64,000 bases of DNA from positions 68,908,029-68,972,028 of the forward strand of contig NC_134456.1 in the NCBI RefSeq assembly GCF_047948215.1, read 5' to 3'. Below the pieces are notes generated by a model. It saw nothing but the letters and a program-made list of their open reading frames with translations. It ran no database searches and was not told the DNA's origin. Position 1 is the stretch's first letter. Every line of letters starts with the position of its first letter. Of this stretch, positions 1 through 11,480 are shown piece by piece. The stretch comes from Lycorma delicatula. Taxonomy: Eukaryota > Arthropoda > Insecta > Hemiptera > Fulgoridae. The translations under genes and the position numbers were made by a program.

Positions 1-180
1 AAACTGAAGTGCGAATACTACATTACACTCCTTTATCACCGCTTAATCTGTGCAAAAGTATTGCAGAGCGATATTTTGTTAAGTTATTTCACAAGTGTTT
101 CATATTGTAAAAGCAGGCAATTCCACTAAAAAGTTTCAGTACTGGACTTAATTTAATCGTCTGTATAATTCAGCAAAACA
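1..180. repeat. Direct repeat, copy A (window edge)
   Basis: This stretch matches 1907-2080 in the same orientation. Both share a near-identical start (GAAGTGCGAATACTACATTA), then a CTTAATCTGTGCAAA-type block and a GTAAAAGCAG block, with substitutions and small indels between. The copy may continue upstream of the window. No coding potential or tRNA-like box is seen. Its class is unknown; it could be a diverged tandem repeat unit or part of an old transposon. Confidence 0.7.
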
Positions 181-1101
181 AAAAAAAGAAAAGGTTTTTT
201 TCTAAGCTCGGTGATTATAATACCTCTTGTATACGAATAAATATTGTAGTTAACATTAGTCTTTTATTATTGTTTTTTTTTTTTTTAATTTATTTTATTA
301 GGTTGAAGTTGTAGAAAAAATTATATTTTTTTTTAAAAGCTTATTGTTTTAAAATATTATTTCATCTCGTAATATTTATAATTTTTTCTAGATGTGTAAA
401 TTCATTATTTGATGATGTTACCTTATATTTTTAATATAATTATGAAAATTTAAAAAAATACTTAACCAATTTTTTTTAAATATTCGCGTAGAATGAAAAT
501 GACCAAAATAGACGTTTCTCTTAAAAATATTTATATCACTAGTCTAATGATTTCAATAATTATTATTACATATCACGGTATTAAAAATTCAGGTTCGGTT
601 CAAGTAAAGTCGTCGTTCCTTGATATTCTCTTGACTTTTATAAGATTTAATGAAGAAAAAAAACAAGTTTTTTAAACTTGTTCTAAAAAAAAAAAGGAAA
701 TGCTCGCCTTTGAGTGAAAACTTATAAAATAACGATGCTCTCTTAGTATACGACCATACTTTTCTTATAAGCTTTTCTTTACGTTTTCTTACTCCTACGC
801 ATATTCATTAATAAGTAAATTTTAAAAACAATTGAATTTATTATTTGCTTTGAGCGTTAATTTCTACTGAATTTCGTAATTTTATTAATTTCTTTTTAGT
901 TTATTTCTTCTTGTACTGAATTAGGGTAGTTAGTTTTGTCGGAAGTTAAAATAATTATTCGTTCTTTGTTTATAAAGTTAAAATATTCACGTTGCCAACT
1001 TTGAATTGACTTTTTTTTGTTGATCATGTTAATTAAAGTTTAAAGTTGTGAAATTCAACTTCTGCCATTGTTCTTCGTAATATATTGGATATATCATCCG
1101 T
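181..1101. other. AT-rich DNA, no gene recognised
   Basis: This stretch has many A and T runs. The only ORF (493-675, 60 codons) is lysine/isoleucine-rich with no recognisable motif and is what AT-rich DNA gives by chance. Nothing else is supported. Confidence 0.6.
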
Positions 1102-1112
1102 AACTGAATTAA

Positions 1113-1809
1113 ACTATCGCATGAAAATAAACAAGAACAAAACAAAAGTAATGAAATGTAGTAGAAATAACAAAGATGGACCACTGAATGTGAAAATAGG
1201 AGGAGAAAAGATTATGGAGGTAGAAGAATTTTGTTATTTGGGAAGTAAAATTACTAAAGATGGACGAAGCAGGAGCGATATAAAATGCCGAATAGCACAA
1301 GCTAAACGATCCTTCAGTAAGAAATATAATTTGTTTACATCAAAAATGAATTTAAATGTCAGGAAAAGATTTTTGAAAGTGTATGTTTGGAGTGTCGCTT
1401 TATATGGAAGTGAAACTTGGACAATCGGAGTATATGAGAAGAAAAGATTAGAAGCTTTTGAAATGCGGTGCTATAGGAGAATGTTAAAAATCAGATGGGT
1501 GGATAAAGTGACAAATGAAGAGGTATTGCGGCAAATAGATGAAGAAAGAAGCATTTGGAAAAATATAGTTAAAAGAAGAGACAGACTTATAGGCCACATA
1601 CTAAGGCATCCTGGAATAGTCGCTTTAATATTGGAAGGACAGGTAGAAGGGAAAAATTGTGTAGGCAGGCCACGTTTGGAGTATGTAAAACAAATTGTTG
1701 GGGATGTAGAGGGTATACTGAAATGAAACGACTAGTACTAGATAGGGAATCTTGGAGAGCTTCATCAAACCAGTCAAATGACTGAAGACAAAAAAAAAAA
1801 AAAACAAAA
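1113..1809 (+). mobile_element. 5'-truncated LINE (RTE/CFDP2-like) with 11-bp TSD
   Basis: This is the 3' end of a non-LTR retrotransposon. It encodes the C-terminal part of the reverse-transcriptase protein, then a short 3' UTR that ends in an A-rich tail (about 1789-1810, preceded by CAGTCAAATGACTGAAGAC). The 11-bp sequence AACTGAATTAA occurs immediately before it (1102-1112) and again right after the tail (1810-1820). This is the target-site duplication expected from target-primed reverse transcription. The element therefore has both boundaries defined, is heavily 5'-truncated and cannot move by itself. It lies between the two direct repeats at 1 and 1907. Confidence 0.88.
1115..1726 (+). 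pseudogene. LINE reverse transcriptase, C-terminal fragment
   Basis: An uninterrupted reading frame of about 200 codons runs from the 5' truncation point to a TGA stop. Motifs typical of the region after the catalytic core of insect LINE proteins occur in the expected order: MKINKNKTKVM, EEFCYLGSKITKDGR, LYGSETWTIG, RLEAFEMRCYRRMLKIRW, NEEVLRQI and GHILRHP. The YxDD catalytic box and the endonuclease domain would lie upstream and are absent. The lack of stops or frameshifts suggests a fairly young insertion. Codons are AT-rich like the surroundings. As it has no start or active site, it is a dead fragment and not a functional gene. The family assignment comes from remembered protein motifs and the exact clade is less certain. 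Confidence 0.88.
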
Positions 1810-1906
1810 AACTGAATTAATTAGGTGTCGTTAAATAAGATAATAGAATTTGTTTATTCATTCTTATCGATTGTAACATTGTTTTTAAAATTTAAAAGTA
1901 GATTTA

Positions 1907-2080
1907 AATTGAAGTGCGAATACTACATTACACTAACCACTGCGTAATCTGTGCAAAGGTTTTTTTCATTTCGACAGAGTAAAAATAGTCGGTTAGTTAC
2001 ATGATACTTTAATTGTACTCGTAAAAGCAGAAAATTCTACTAAAAGCTCGAATAATGGACCAGTGTTGGTTATTAAATTA
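1907..2080. repeat. Direct repeat, copy B
   Basis: This is the second copy of the repeat at the window start, in the same orientation. The first 29 bases differ at only one position; similarity then drops but continues through the GTAAAAGCAG block. The offset from copy A is 1906 bp, or about 1.2 kb once the LINE and its duplicated site are removed. A short segment at 3141-3174 resembles 1966-1997 at a similar further offset. Confidence 0.7.
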
Positions 2081-3726
2081 GGAATTGGCTGCACTTAACA
2101 TTTGTGTTGTGGTAATTTCAAAATAATTATACTCTTTTGAATATATCAATAAATTAAAAATCTTTTTCCAAATTAAGAAGCTTTACGGCATGATGTTTAG
2201 TTTACGACAAAAATGAAATTGTGTGTCACTATTGCTTGAAAAAGTTTACTTAATCCTCGATCGAATTCCTAAAACGTAGAAGAGAATACTTTTACTAAAG
2301 TGCCTCTCGCATACCTTTCGACCATGAACATTGTGTACGTTCTTGTCATATTAAAAATAGTCATAGGAATTCTTTACTTAACTGTAATGCCTTAGCACGC
2401 ACGATATAATAAAAACTTAATTTACGTTTACTGTATTACAATAATAATAGCATTCGTTTAGATGAATTTCTTAAGTAGAAATAACGACAAAATATTTTTA
2501 TAAAGAAAGTTTAGTTTTAGGTTTGGAAATTTCTTTCTGATGATTTATTTATTTTATATAACACTTACTCATTCTGCACAATTTGGATTTTACATTTTAA
2601 TTCATAAATAAAGACAAGAGTTCTTCAATTATTAATAACAATATTCAAGATTATTTATATAGATTTAATTTTAAAAACTTGTATATTGATCAATTACACG
2701 GATTTTTCTCGCATATAATTTGTAATTTTTGGATTAGAAATTTATAAATAATTTTTATAACAAACGCAATAATATAGTATAATTCAGTCTTTATAGTTTT
2801 TTCGACTTATTCAAGAGGTCCGGTTATCAGTACAAATACAGTTTAATAGCTAAAAGTAGAAAATTTAAATCAGTGTTTCTTCTGTGAAACCTCCTTAAAA
2901 AAAATATAAGTGGGTAGATGAACCTGCGGATATTACACTAATTTGGAAAATCGTGAAGCTAAACAACTGATACATTGACTTTAAATTACTTATTTGTTCA
3001 ACTAATTTATTTTCAAATAGATTTAAATGAAATTTACTAAAGTGTTACCTTTAGTAAATTGTCTATTTACAGTTTCAGTAAGATAAAAAGAATGCTTTGA
3101 AAATTATTTTTCAAAACTTATTTCTTTACAGACTTATTTGATTTCGGCTGGGTAAAAATATTGTGGGTTAGTTACTACGTATTTTATTTATTATATAATA
3201 TTTAATTGTAAACTATTAGCATAATTACAGTTTAAATCCAAAAATATTTAATATATCTAATGAGAATACAGTAAATTCATCTTTAAATATAAAACCTTTG
3301 ATAAAATACGAAAAATGATGTTTCTAGTTATTAATGAGATCATCTCTAATTACATCGCTACAAGACTGTTCCTCGTAGTCTAAGTTCTCATTTCGTTAAA
3401 CCATGTATACTATATTGTCTCGATGAACCGGAAAAGACTTTAAACTTGTTTTGAACGGTTTTTTTTTATAGCATAAAATAACAAAATAAATTTTTTTTCT
3501 TAACTAAAAAATTAAATATATATATTTGTGATCACTGAACGTTCAGTTGCTTAAAAAACTGAAGTAATCATTTATAGATATGTAGAAAAATATTCGTAGA
3601 AATTTGTAAGTTAAACCTAGAGATGCATTTTGGTTGATAAATGAAACTGGAATGATTTGATATTATTTTGCTGTTTTTTTATTTTTTAGTAACAACTTTC
3701 AAATGACCTGTAACTTTAACTTCTTT
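2081..3726. other. AT-rich DNA, no gene recognised
   Basis: There is no ORF above noise and no tRNA boxes. The only structure seen is the weak echo at 3141-3174 of the direct repeat described at 1907. Confidence 0.55.
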
Positions 3727-3826
3727 CTTTTTCTGTTTAACCGCCGGAACCACCTTAAGGAATTAATTCAGTGGATGGATGAAGATGATATGTATGAATG
3801 TTAATGAAGTGTAGTCTTGTACAGTT
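3727..3826 (-). mobile_element. SINE family 1, 3' body fragment
   Basis: The TTTTTCTGTTTAACC, CCGCCGGAACC, GGATGGATGAAGATGATATG and GTGTAGTCTTGTACAG blocks match the 3' body of the tRNA-derived SINEs at 49111-49395 and 54116-54407. The tRNA-like head is missing, so this is a truncated copy on the minus strand. Confidence 0.75.
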
Positions 3827-5139
3827 TTATAAGTGTAGTCGTGTAACTTTAACTGCAGTATAGTTCTTTCTAAAAGAAAATTCCGAGAATATCTTAAAAA
3901 AACACAGTAACGTTATCTTTTTCATATATAATGTATTATCTTCCTTTTGATCGATTTTTTTATTAATCCCTTGAATATTGTGTATTGATAAAACCAACCA
4001 GTTTTCTTTTACCATATTAAAAGAGTTCAATGCATTAAAATATTCTCTTAAACACATTTTTCTCCGATCTAGACATTAACCATAGTTTCTCTTGATTCAT
4101 CCAGACAAACGGTTGGACAGATCCTTTTTTATCTACGTGGAGAAGCATACACACCCGCTTCTGATGCGATCTCGATGATTTACTGATCCCGAATCACCCG
4201 ATCCTTGTTCTCATGCGTATTTAATTTATAATTATGTGTCGATCAAAGTAATGTAATCATTCTATTTATGTAACAAAAGTAAAATGTTATAAATGAAAAG
4301 GTTATCTCGTGCGATTGCTTATGTCGTAAGTAATAGACATATACATGTTATTTATTATATGGCACATACGTTCAACTAATGTCGTTTTATTTTTTAATAT
4401 TTAATCCAAGCATGATCAGGTGAACCATACACCTGATAATAATTTCTATTCTATGTAATTCAACTCTGGACATCGACCAAGTAAATTGCTTCCCCATAAT
4501 TTAGACTTTTCTAAGATTTTCAAGGCTATAAAAATATCTATAGCATTACATTAGTAATCTTGAAAAGAAAAATTTTTCTTTTGAGGAATTTTCATTTAGG
4601 TTATTATAATATATTTTTTACTTATAAAAATTTTCAGAAGCAGAACTACGGGTTAAATTAAATTCCAAAATTGATGAATTATTAAATTCCAAAAATTGAT
4701 TACCTGTTTGTTTCTAGTAGTGACGACGCTTAAGTTACATAGACGTACTGACTCATTTGTAAAATCTATTAATACAAGGGACAGGAGTCCTGTTTCTTTA
4801 CAGAATTGTTATATAAAGAGCTTAGTGGAAATTCATCTGATGCCTTCTTATCCAATCACTTATATTTAAAGTGTTTCCAATGCGAAAAGCCAAAATGTCT
4901 GGTATTATTTTTTTATTGTCTTAATAATTCAGATGTAAACAATGCAGTGATGTTAGTTACATCACTAACTTTAGTGATGTATAGATGTCATTTAGTGCAA
5001 AATAAAGTATTTTTTAATGATTTACATACAATCTACAAACAGAAGTTTAGAAAACTTGCGTACTTAATAATAAATTACTCTTTACATAGCACGTTACTGA
5101 TGATTAGTTTTCATCTGGTTCACTAATGTTGTGGTAAAG
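3827..5139. other. AT-rich DNA with a 106-codon ORF of doubtful value
   Basis: The frame at 4806-5126 (plus) is open for 106 codons, but it starts at a non-ATG codon and its product shows no domain, signal peptide or repeat that I recognise. It has the Phe/Leu/Ser/Tyr bias of translated AT-rich DNA. I do not consider it a gene. The stretch 4085-4210 is slightly less AT-rich but contains nothing identifiable. Confidence 0.5.
4958..4981. repeat. Perfect hairpin, 11-bp arms, 2-nt loop
   Basis: The left arm TACATCACTAA and right arm TTAGTGATGTA are exact reverse complements separated by CT. Confidence 0.85.
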
Positions 5140-5350
5140 CTCTGGTTACGCTGCAATATAGGTAAACTGATGAAACAGTGAGTTTAAGAGAGAGGTATGA
5201 AGGGAATGGGTTTTGGAGGGAGGGTTGACGTCAGACAAACTGACTTGTGCATGCTAAGCCATGATTGATGTGGAACCAGTAGAGTGGTAACAGTATTTCA
5301 TTAAATGTTACCATGTTACACGACTTGTAAAACAAACCCGTCTTCATTAA
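5140..5350. other. GC-richer island with a consensus CRE
   Basis: This block has visibly higher G+C than its flanks and includes a purine-rich run (about 5185-5225). It has no open frame. At 5226-5233 lies TGACGTCA, the full palindromic cAMP-response element bound by CREB/ATF bZIP proteins. Whether the site is used cannot be told from sequence. Confidence 0.35.
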
Positions 5351-8069
5351 CTACTTACACATTTTCCGTTCAGCTTACTTCGCAGTTTTTTTTTTTTATA
5401 TTATGCTTTAGTAAGATGTACTGCGAACGAAAAGATTTAAAAAAGTTTTTGTCGTACTAATGGTGACATATTTCTTTCAAAAATTAATAAAGTTCGTTTT
5501 ACACCCTTTTAGTCGGAGACTATGCCCGATATGACTATACTAAAAAAATGATGTATTTCCACTTAATTTTCTATAGAAAACAAATCTAAGAAAAATCTCT
5601 TTTTTCAAGACTGGATCTTCATTACAAATCCCTCTTGAAAGGTTTTTTCGGCTATATACTAATACACATTTTATGAAAAATCCTTTAAATTTTACTGACT
5701 ATATACTTTTCCTGCGTTAACAAATGGCTGTAAAATAAATTTGGTGATAGTAGTACTGTAGTTTGACTGAATATTTCCTTTGGAGGTTTACTTGCCCTTT
5801 AAGTTTATAAACTCCGAAATAATTTAAAACAGTTTATCATATTCAGCTTCTTAAATATAATATTATTAATACTTTTAGGTTTAACAAATTATTGAACTTT
5901 AAATATCCTCAATTATTATTTTTATTATAAAAACCGTTATGATAGCCTTTGCATTGATGATCTTCTTAGTCTCGTTAGAGGCTACAAGAAAATACAAACT
6001 ATCCATTGTTCTTCTGAATATCAGTTTTTTTATCTATTCCTCGAAAGTTCTAATGGATAATACGTGTATCCGAAAAATGTGATTTAGCAAATCGTCAAGA
6101 ATAAATATTAAAAAATTAGTTTTTCTAAGAGGGATATAGTGGTTTCTTCTTTTCGAAATTAAAAAAAATTGTAACAAAGTTTTTATCAATATTTTGATAA
6201 TGTTACAACCTGAATGTAAAAATTCCAACGGAAATATTTCACCAAAACCGGCGGATCACTTCTGTTTTTAAAGGCTTCAAAACCATTGTTTAATCTTTGT
6301 TCCTTGTTTATTTCTTGATAGATGAATCCTCTGCTAGTTAATAAAAATTGTTTCTCCTTGTGCAGGGTGCGGTTGCCCTCAGTAAAAATAAAAAAAAAGG
6401 TGTTTTACAATCAAACAAATGTTTAATCAATGGCTTTGATTTTTCTTCAGTAATTCTTTTTTTATTAATAAGCCCCTAAAGTACACCCGTAAAAAGTTCT
6501 TATAAGTGCGTAATTTCCGCCCCCCCCCCCAAAAAAAAAAATTTATAACCAAGATCTCCCAGTAAATATTTTTAGTAGACTAGTAGACATAATTGAGATT
6601 TCACTCATGGTTAGCATTGTTTCATTTCATTAGATTCTACAAAATCCACAGATGAAACCAGTTCATCTGTGGGCAAAATGTAAGAAAAATAATGAAATAA
6701 AATACAGGTAAAAATGAGGTGTAAGTAACGGATAGATAACACGATAAAAAGAGTTCTTAATCATGTAGTGACAAAACTTCAATTTTATTTCAAGATTGGG
6801 CTCATCCAATCTTACGGTCATCTAGGTTGTTAAATAAAGTATAAAACTTGAATATTTCAAATTTAATTTTTAATATCTCCAAAAGGGATTAGATGGCTCA
6901 TATTTTGACAAATGAAAAACCGAAGGAAAATTTAGACAATCTTTTAAATTTTACTCGCGGGAACCATCTGTCTGTCTCTAACAGAACATGATTTAGTTAG
7001 TGAATTCACGACATGTAAAATAAAACACAATGTTGGTTTCTGTAGTACTCTATGCAATTACGAAGTTATCTATGTAGATTTACGACTAAAACAACCCCTT
7101 ATAAAATAGAATAGAATACTGTTTTAAATATAAAAATATGTATAATGCAATTTTGTTAAATTTTATATACATTTATTTATCTCATTTATTTAATTTCTCA
7201 AAACTTGTATGATTTCTTGCGTAGATTAGGTAAGGTCATAGGATGAATACATACTTGTCTTTGAAATGACTTAGCACGTGTAAAGAGACATAATTAAAAT
7301 TATTTTTTAATTAATTTAATTAAAAGGAAATTTAATTTTTCATATAATTTACAAATAGTTTCTGTGAAACCGTTACATATGGGATTGAATATTTACTGTT
7401 TTTCAGTGTCTGATGATTTACATCTCTAATTTTGGCTCAGTTAAGAAGAAACGACTTCACTCCTCTTTTTTATTAATACCCATGGAGTCCTTGGCATTCT
7501 AGGTAATGATTATCCGTTTTCAATAGTGACTCTTTTTTGGCCATCAAACATTATTACAGTACTACAACCTCTTAACCCGCAAACGTATATTTTATTTAAA
7601 AAATGGTTCGTTAAAAACAAAATTTGTTTTCGATTCTACTCCGCTCATTGCAAATGAAAAATTCATTTGGCGAATTTGCTGGTGGAATGCTTTTTAATAC
7701 AAGCTGTATCAATAAGTTAATTAACATAATATTTATTAATTCTATAAGCTGTTCATAGATTTCATTAATAAATTTAATTAAATTAAATTGATTCTGTTCA
7801 ATTAAATTGTATTATTATTGAAAATTTGTACGTGATTAAATTTTAATGTTATTTGTCCGAGTATATAGTTTATACGACAGTAGAGACTGCAATAAATATA
7901 TTATATATTTTACTATTACTGCAGTAGTAACCAGTAAATCCTGCATTCCAAAGGAAATTATCAATAATTGAATTTTTATTATGTTTGTTAGCGTAATTGT
8001 TCGTAATTCCAATTTTATAATTTAGAATAATAAACAAATTTTAAAAATATTTGATAACACACACGCTCG
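5351..8069. other. AT-rich DNA, no gene recognised
   Basis: There are no supported ORFs. A C-run followed by an A-run at about 6521-6541 is a homopolymer pair. Around 6360 there is a small GC-richer patch after a pyrimidine tract and CAG, which resembles a splice acceptor but has no exon-like frame behind it. Confidence 0.5.
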
Positions 8070-8076
8070 CGCGCAG

Positions 8077-8120
<44 letters not shown>
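8070..8120. repeat. Compound (AC)n / (AT)n microsatellite
   Basis: An AC-dinucleotide tract runs directly into an AT tract and abuts the long inverted repeat that begins at 8121. The minus-strand ORF through this tract is an artefact of the repeat. Confidence 0.9.
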
Positions 8121-8121
<1 letters not shown>

Positions 8122-8440
8122 ACCAGAACACAAAATATTCAGGTTCAAATAAGTCACTACGCAAATAATAGTAATAAATACAAATACGCAGATACAATAT
8201 TCAGATCACAAACATTCCATATTAAAATTCTTAAGGTAAAAAACTGGTATTCGTTAGGTAAAGTGGTAAAAAAATGATATATTAGTATTTTATATCATAA
8301 TATTGTAAAATGGATGTTATTGTCTGAAGAATTATAATATGGAATGTTTTTGTGATCTAAATATTTTATCTGCGTATTTATATTTATTACTGTTATTTGC
8401 GTAGCGACTTATCTGGATCTGAATATTTTATGTTCTTGTT
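8121..8440. repeat. Long inverted repeat, fold-back/MITE-like
   Basis: The left arm (8121-8223) and right arm (8336-8440) are imperfect reverse complements over about 103 bp. For example, the left AACATTCCATATT pairs with the right AATATGGAATGTT, and the block around GTAGTGACTTATTTG in the left arm's complement matches GTAGCGACTTATCTG on the right. The loop of about 112 bp is unrelated and AT-rich. There is no ORF, so this is a non-autonomous fold-back or MITE-type element, or a local inverted duplication. The transcript of either strand would form a hairpin of about 100 bp. Confidence 0.85.
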
Positions 8441-11158
8441 ATAAAATAATTGCAAACTATTTATTAACTTTATTAAAAATAAAGGAAATTATGAAAAAAA
8501 AAAAAAAAACTGTTTTATTGAATTACATTATCGTCTTGAAGTCATATAAATGCTTATTTGTATAATTTCTAATAGCCAAATTAATTTTTCAAATGATAGA
8601 TTTATGATCTATAAATTCCAAAGTTTTCAATTGTTGGTGCTTGAGCCAAAAGAATGAATATCAATGTAATAAATAAGCTAAGAAAAAGCTTTTTTAATAA
8701 CAGTAAGTAAACTTCCGTTCTATTGAAACTGCACTGGTTTAATGAAACATAATTTTCATTATGAAACTAATATTTACTTTTTGAAAAATTAATATAAATT
8801 ATATTTCTCTGAATACTTACTTTTATTTTTATTTTTTTAATTGTACAATATCCCAACAAAATTATTTACTAGTTTTGTACAAAACTCGATTTCTTATTTA
8901 TTTTTTGCGACTAGTCTTTCGGCTGGTTTGAGCTAAACTAGATTCGATTCTCATAGGTGAAAATCTCTTAGCCTCAACATACATTTTACGTCCTACTTCT
9001 TCAATACTAAAAGGTAATTGAAAAAGTACACTATCGTTATATAATTACATTAGTCCAACAGTAGGATTTTTATGCCTTTTTTTATTCATTTATAGTTTTA
9101 TTTAAAAGGATACGATGGAAATTTTCAAATTTTTCTTTAAAACGCTTCGAGATCAATTCAGTAAAATTATCAAAGATTATAAAAATACAATTACTAAAAT
9201 TTAAAAGATTATTAGTATTCTATAAAACGGTTAAATGCATTCTAATTAATAATATAATAAGAAAGGAAACTGTGCACACCTAAAATCAAAGTGTAGGACA
9301 GTTAACGTATTAAAAACTACAATGCAATAGACACCTTATAATCCTTCGTTAAAAACAACCGCTCATCATTTTCGCCAGTAATGGACAGCCTCATCCCTTT
9401 TTTTTAAAAATAATTCTCTTTACCGATATAATTTTCAGTTTCAGTACAAAATTCTTTGATTTGCGCTTTGAGACAAATTTATTTAAGAAAAAGTTATTCT
9501 AGGTAGCTTTTAAAGAATATCTTTTGTATTAAAATTCTACTATAGATCGAGGGTAGTTTTAATTGATCGCTTAATTTCTGTATATTTCTTAAATACACAA
9601 AAATACTAAGTTTAAATGAAATATTTCTTCCTCTTAGCTCTAATATGTTCTCGAAAAATACATCTGTAACTTCCCATTTCTTTTAACGCGCACTGCTGGA
9701 TTTTACGAACCAAAAATCAATTGGTGTCTCAATATCTATACCCTCTTTCAGGAGTCTTAAACCCAGATTTCTTCTGGAGACCTAACTCTTTAAGTTCTTC
9801 TAGGGAAAAAGAATGGTTAAAGCTGTCATTTTGGAATATTCTCCTCCTTCGGCTTTAAATTGACAACCGTTGGCCGTTGGGAAATGCTAATTTAATGGTG
9901 GCGATTACACGCTTTGACATAGCACCGTCATAAACTTCTTACGGGATTAGAACACAATAACAATATCGTGATATTTCTACCACATCTTGAAATGCTACTT
10001 CCTTAGCTCAGGACTATTGGAACTTACTCGTTACTAATCCTCTACCCCCATACGTTAGGAAATCGTTTTACAATCTGACATCTGCGATCTGACCTTCATA
10101 CTAGATAAAAGAATTTATGTTACAAATTGTATAAAAAAAACACTTTGAATGCGGTCAATTTATTGTTAAAAGTATTGGTTAATTTTCTTTATTACTTAAC
10201 TATCACACAAATACTTAAGCAAGCATCAGAGACAAAACACACGATATTTTTTGCGATAATTATTGAAATTGACTCTTGGTGATTAAACATCACAAATCAT
10301 ATCATCTACGGATCTGTGATTTATCCATCGGTCGTTTTGAGAATAAAGTTAACCAAATCTGTCATGGACACAATGGTAACGGTTGATCATTCATTATCAA
10401 CTAGAATTAATTCAGATATACTAAACTAATGATAATGTTAAAGTAATTCTTAAATATGTTATTAAATATTATTATACACTTTAATCACGCAAAAGACACA
10501 ATGCCATCATGTTTCCTTGAAATGAATATTTTACTAGCACTTGAAAAGAAAAAAAAACAAATAAATTATTAGAAAAAATGTTCCGCATGAAGTGTAAATT
10601 TGGAAGTAACAATTGGAAGTGGGTTTTGAGAAGAAACAAAACACAAGAAGCTAGAGAATTGTGCTAAAGACAATGAAATTATGCTTCGTAAACGTGCTCG
10701 TTTGCTTGTTTCTAAGATTATAATTTAATTTTACTTAAATTATTTATAGTTTTAAGTAATAAACTTTATTAGTTTAGATATTCACGTTGTAGGGATTAGT
10801 TATTTAATGAATCTAGTATTGTGTTAATACTGTATAATATTTATGACACATAAATTGAAGTATTTCTTGATTATATAAAATACATTTTGCATACAATCCT
10901 CATGAATGCAAAATAATTCTTCACGCTAGTATTATTTAATTATTTAAAGCTTATTATTCTAGTTTTACGTATTTATGCTTTTCATTTTCTCAATTAAATT
11001 AATAAATGAAACTGACAAAGAAGAATAATTTATTTTATCGAAAAAAATACCTTGTATGAAGCTTTTGTTTTGTATTTGACCTATTTAATCAAATTTTAAG
11101 AGAATAGACGGTAAAATGTTTACAAGTAATATCCATCAAAAGCTTTTGTCGTATAAAA
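8441..11158. other. AT-rich DNA, no gene recognised
   Basis: The segment at about 9660-10100 is less AT-rich but has stops in all frames. A search for repeat motifs and RNA boxes by eye gave nothing. Confidence 0.5.
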
Positions 11159-11480
11159 TTGGCAGGACTATTTCCTAGCAAATATCTTGATGTTTTATTC
11201 ATGGAAATCTCTTTGTTTTTCATGAATGCAGCTCGAAGCGATTGTGAATATGCGTTATGTAAACAGGTATACTCAGAGCGTTCTGAAACCGACTGTATCT
11301 CAATCGATATTTCTATATCAGCCGCGAAATACGATATTGTTAGTTGCAGAACAGGTTATCCACTGTGCACGACATCGCAATCACTGGACACAAAGGACCC
11401 CTCCGGCTTGTACTGAAAAAGATCAGGAAACTGATAATTCTTGCCCAGTTATTTTTTTTTTCATATTGGTCGTTTTTTGA
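11159..11480 (+). other. GC-richer island with overlapping short ORFs
   Basis: Two plus-strand frames stay open here at the same time: 85 codons at 11159-11416 and 84 codons at 11226-11480. This is mostly because the block (about 11225-11430) is far less AT-rich than its flanks. Neither product resembles a family I know. A pyrimidine tract followed by ATGCAG at about 11230 looks like a splice acceptor, and CAGGTATAC at about 11264 looks like a donor, but no reading frame makes the case for an exon. It could be a host exon, a piece of an unknown transposon, or conserved non-coding DNA. Confidence 0.25.

Noticed and set aside
1..2080. LTR retrotransposon bounded by the two direct repeats
   Set aside because: The repeats are short and diverged, there is no primer-binding site or polypurine tract, no gag/pol between them, and the only coding sequence is a LINE with its own target duplication.
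4806..5126. 106-codon ORF as a host gene
   Set aside because: Non-ATG start, AT-driven amino-acid bias, no motif and no exon signals.
8015..8197. Minus-strand ORF across the microsatellite
   Set aside because: The Tyr-Ile and Cys-Val runs are direct translations of AT and AC repeats.
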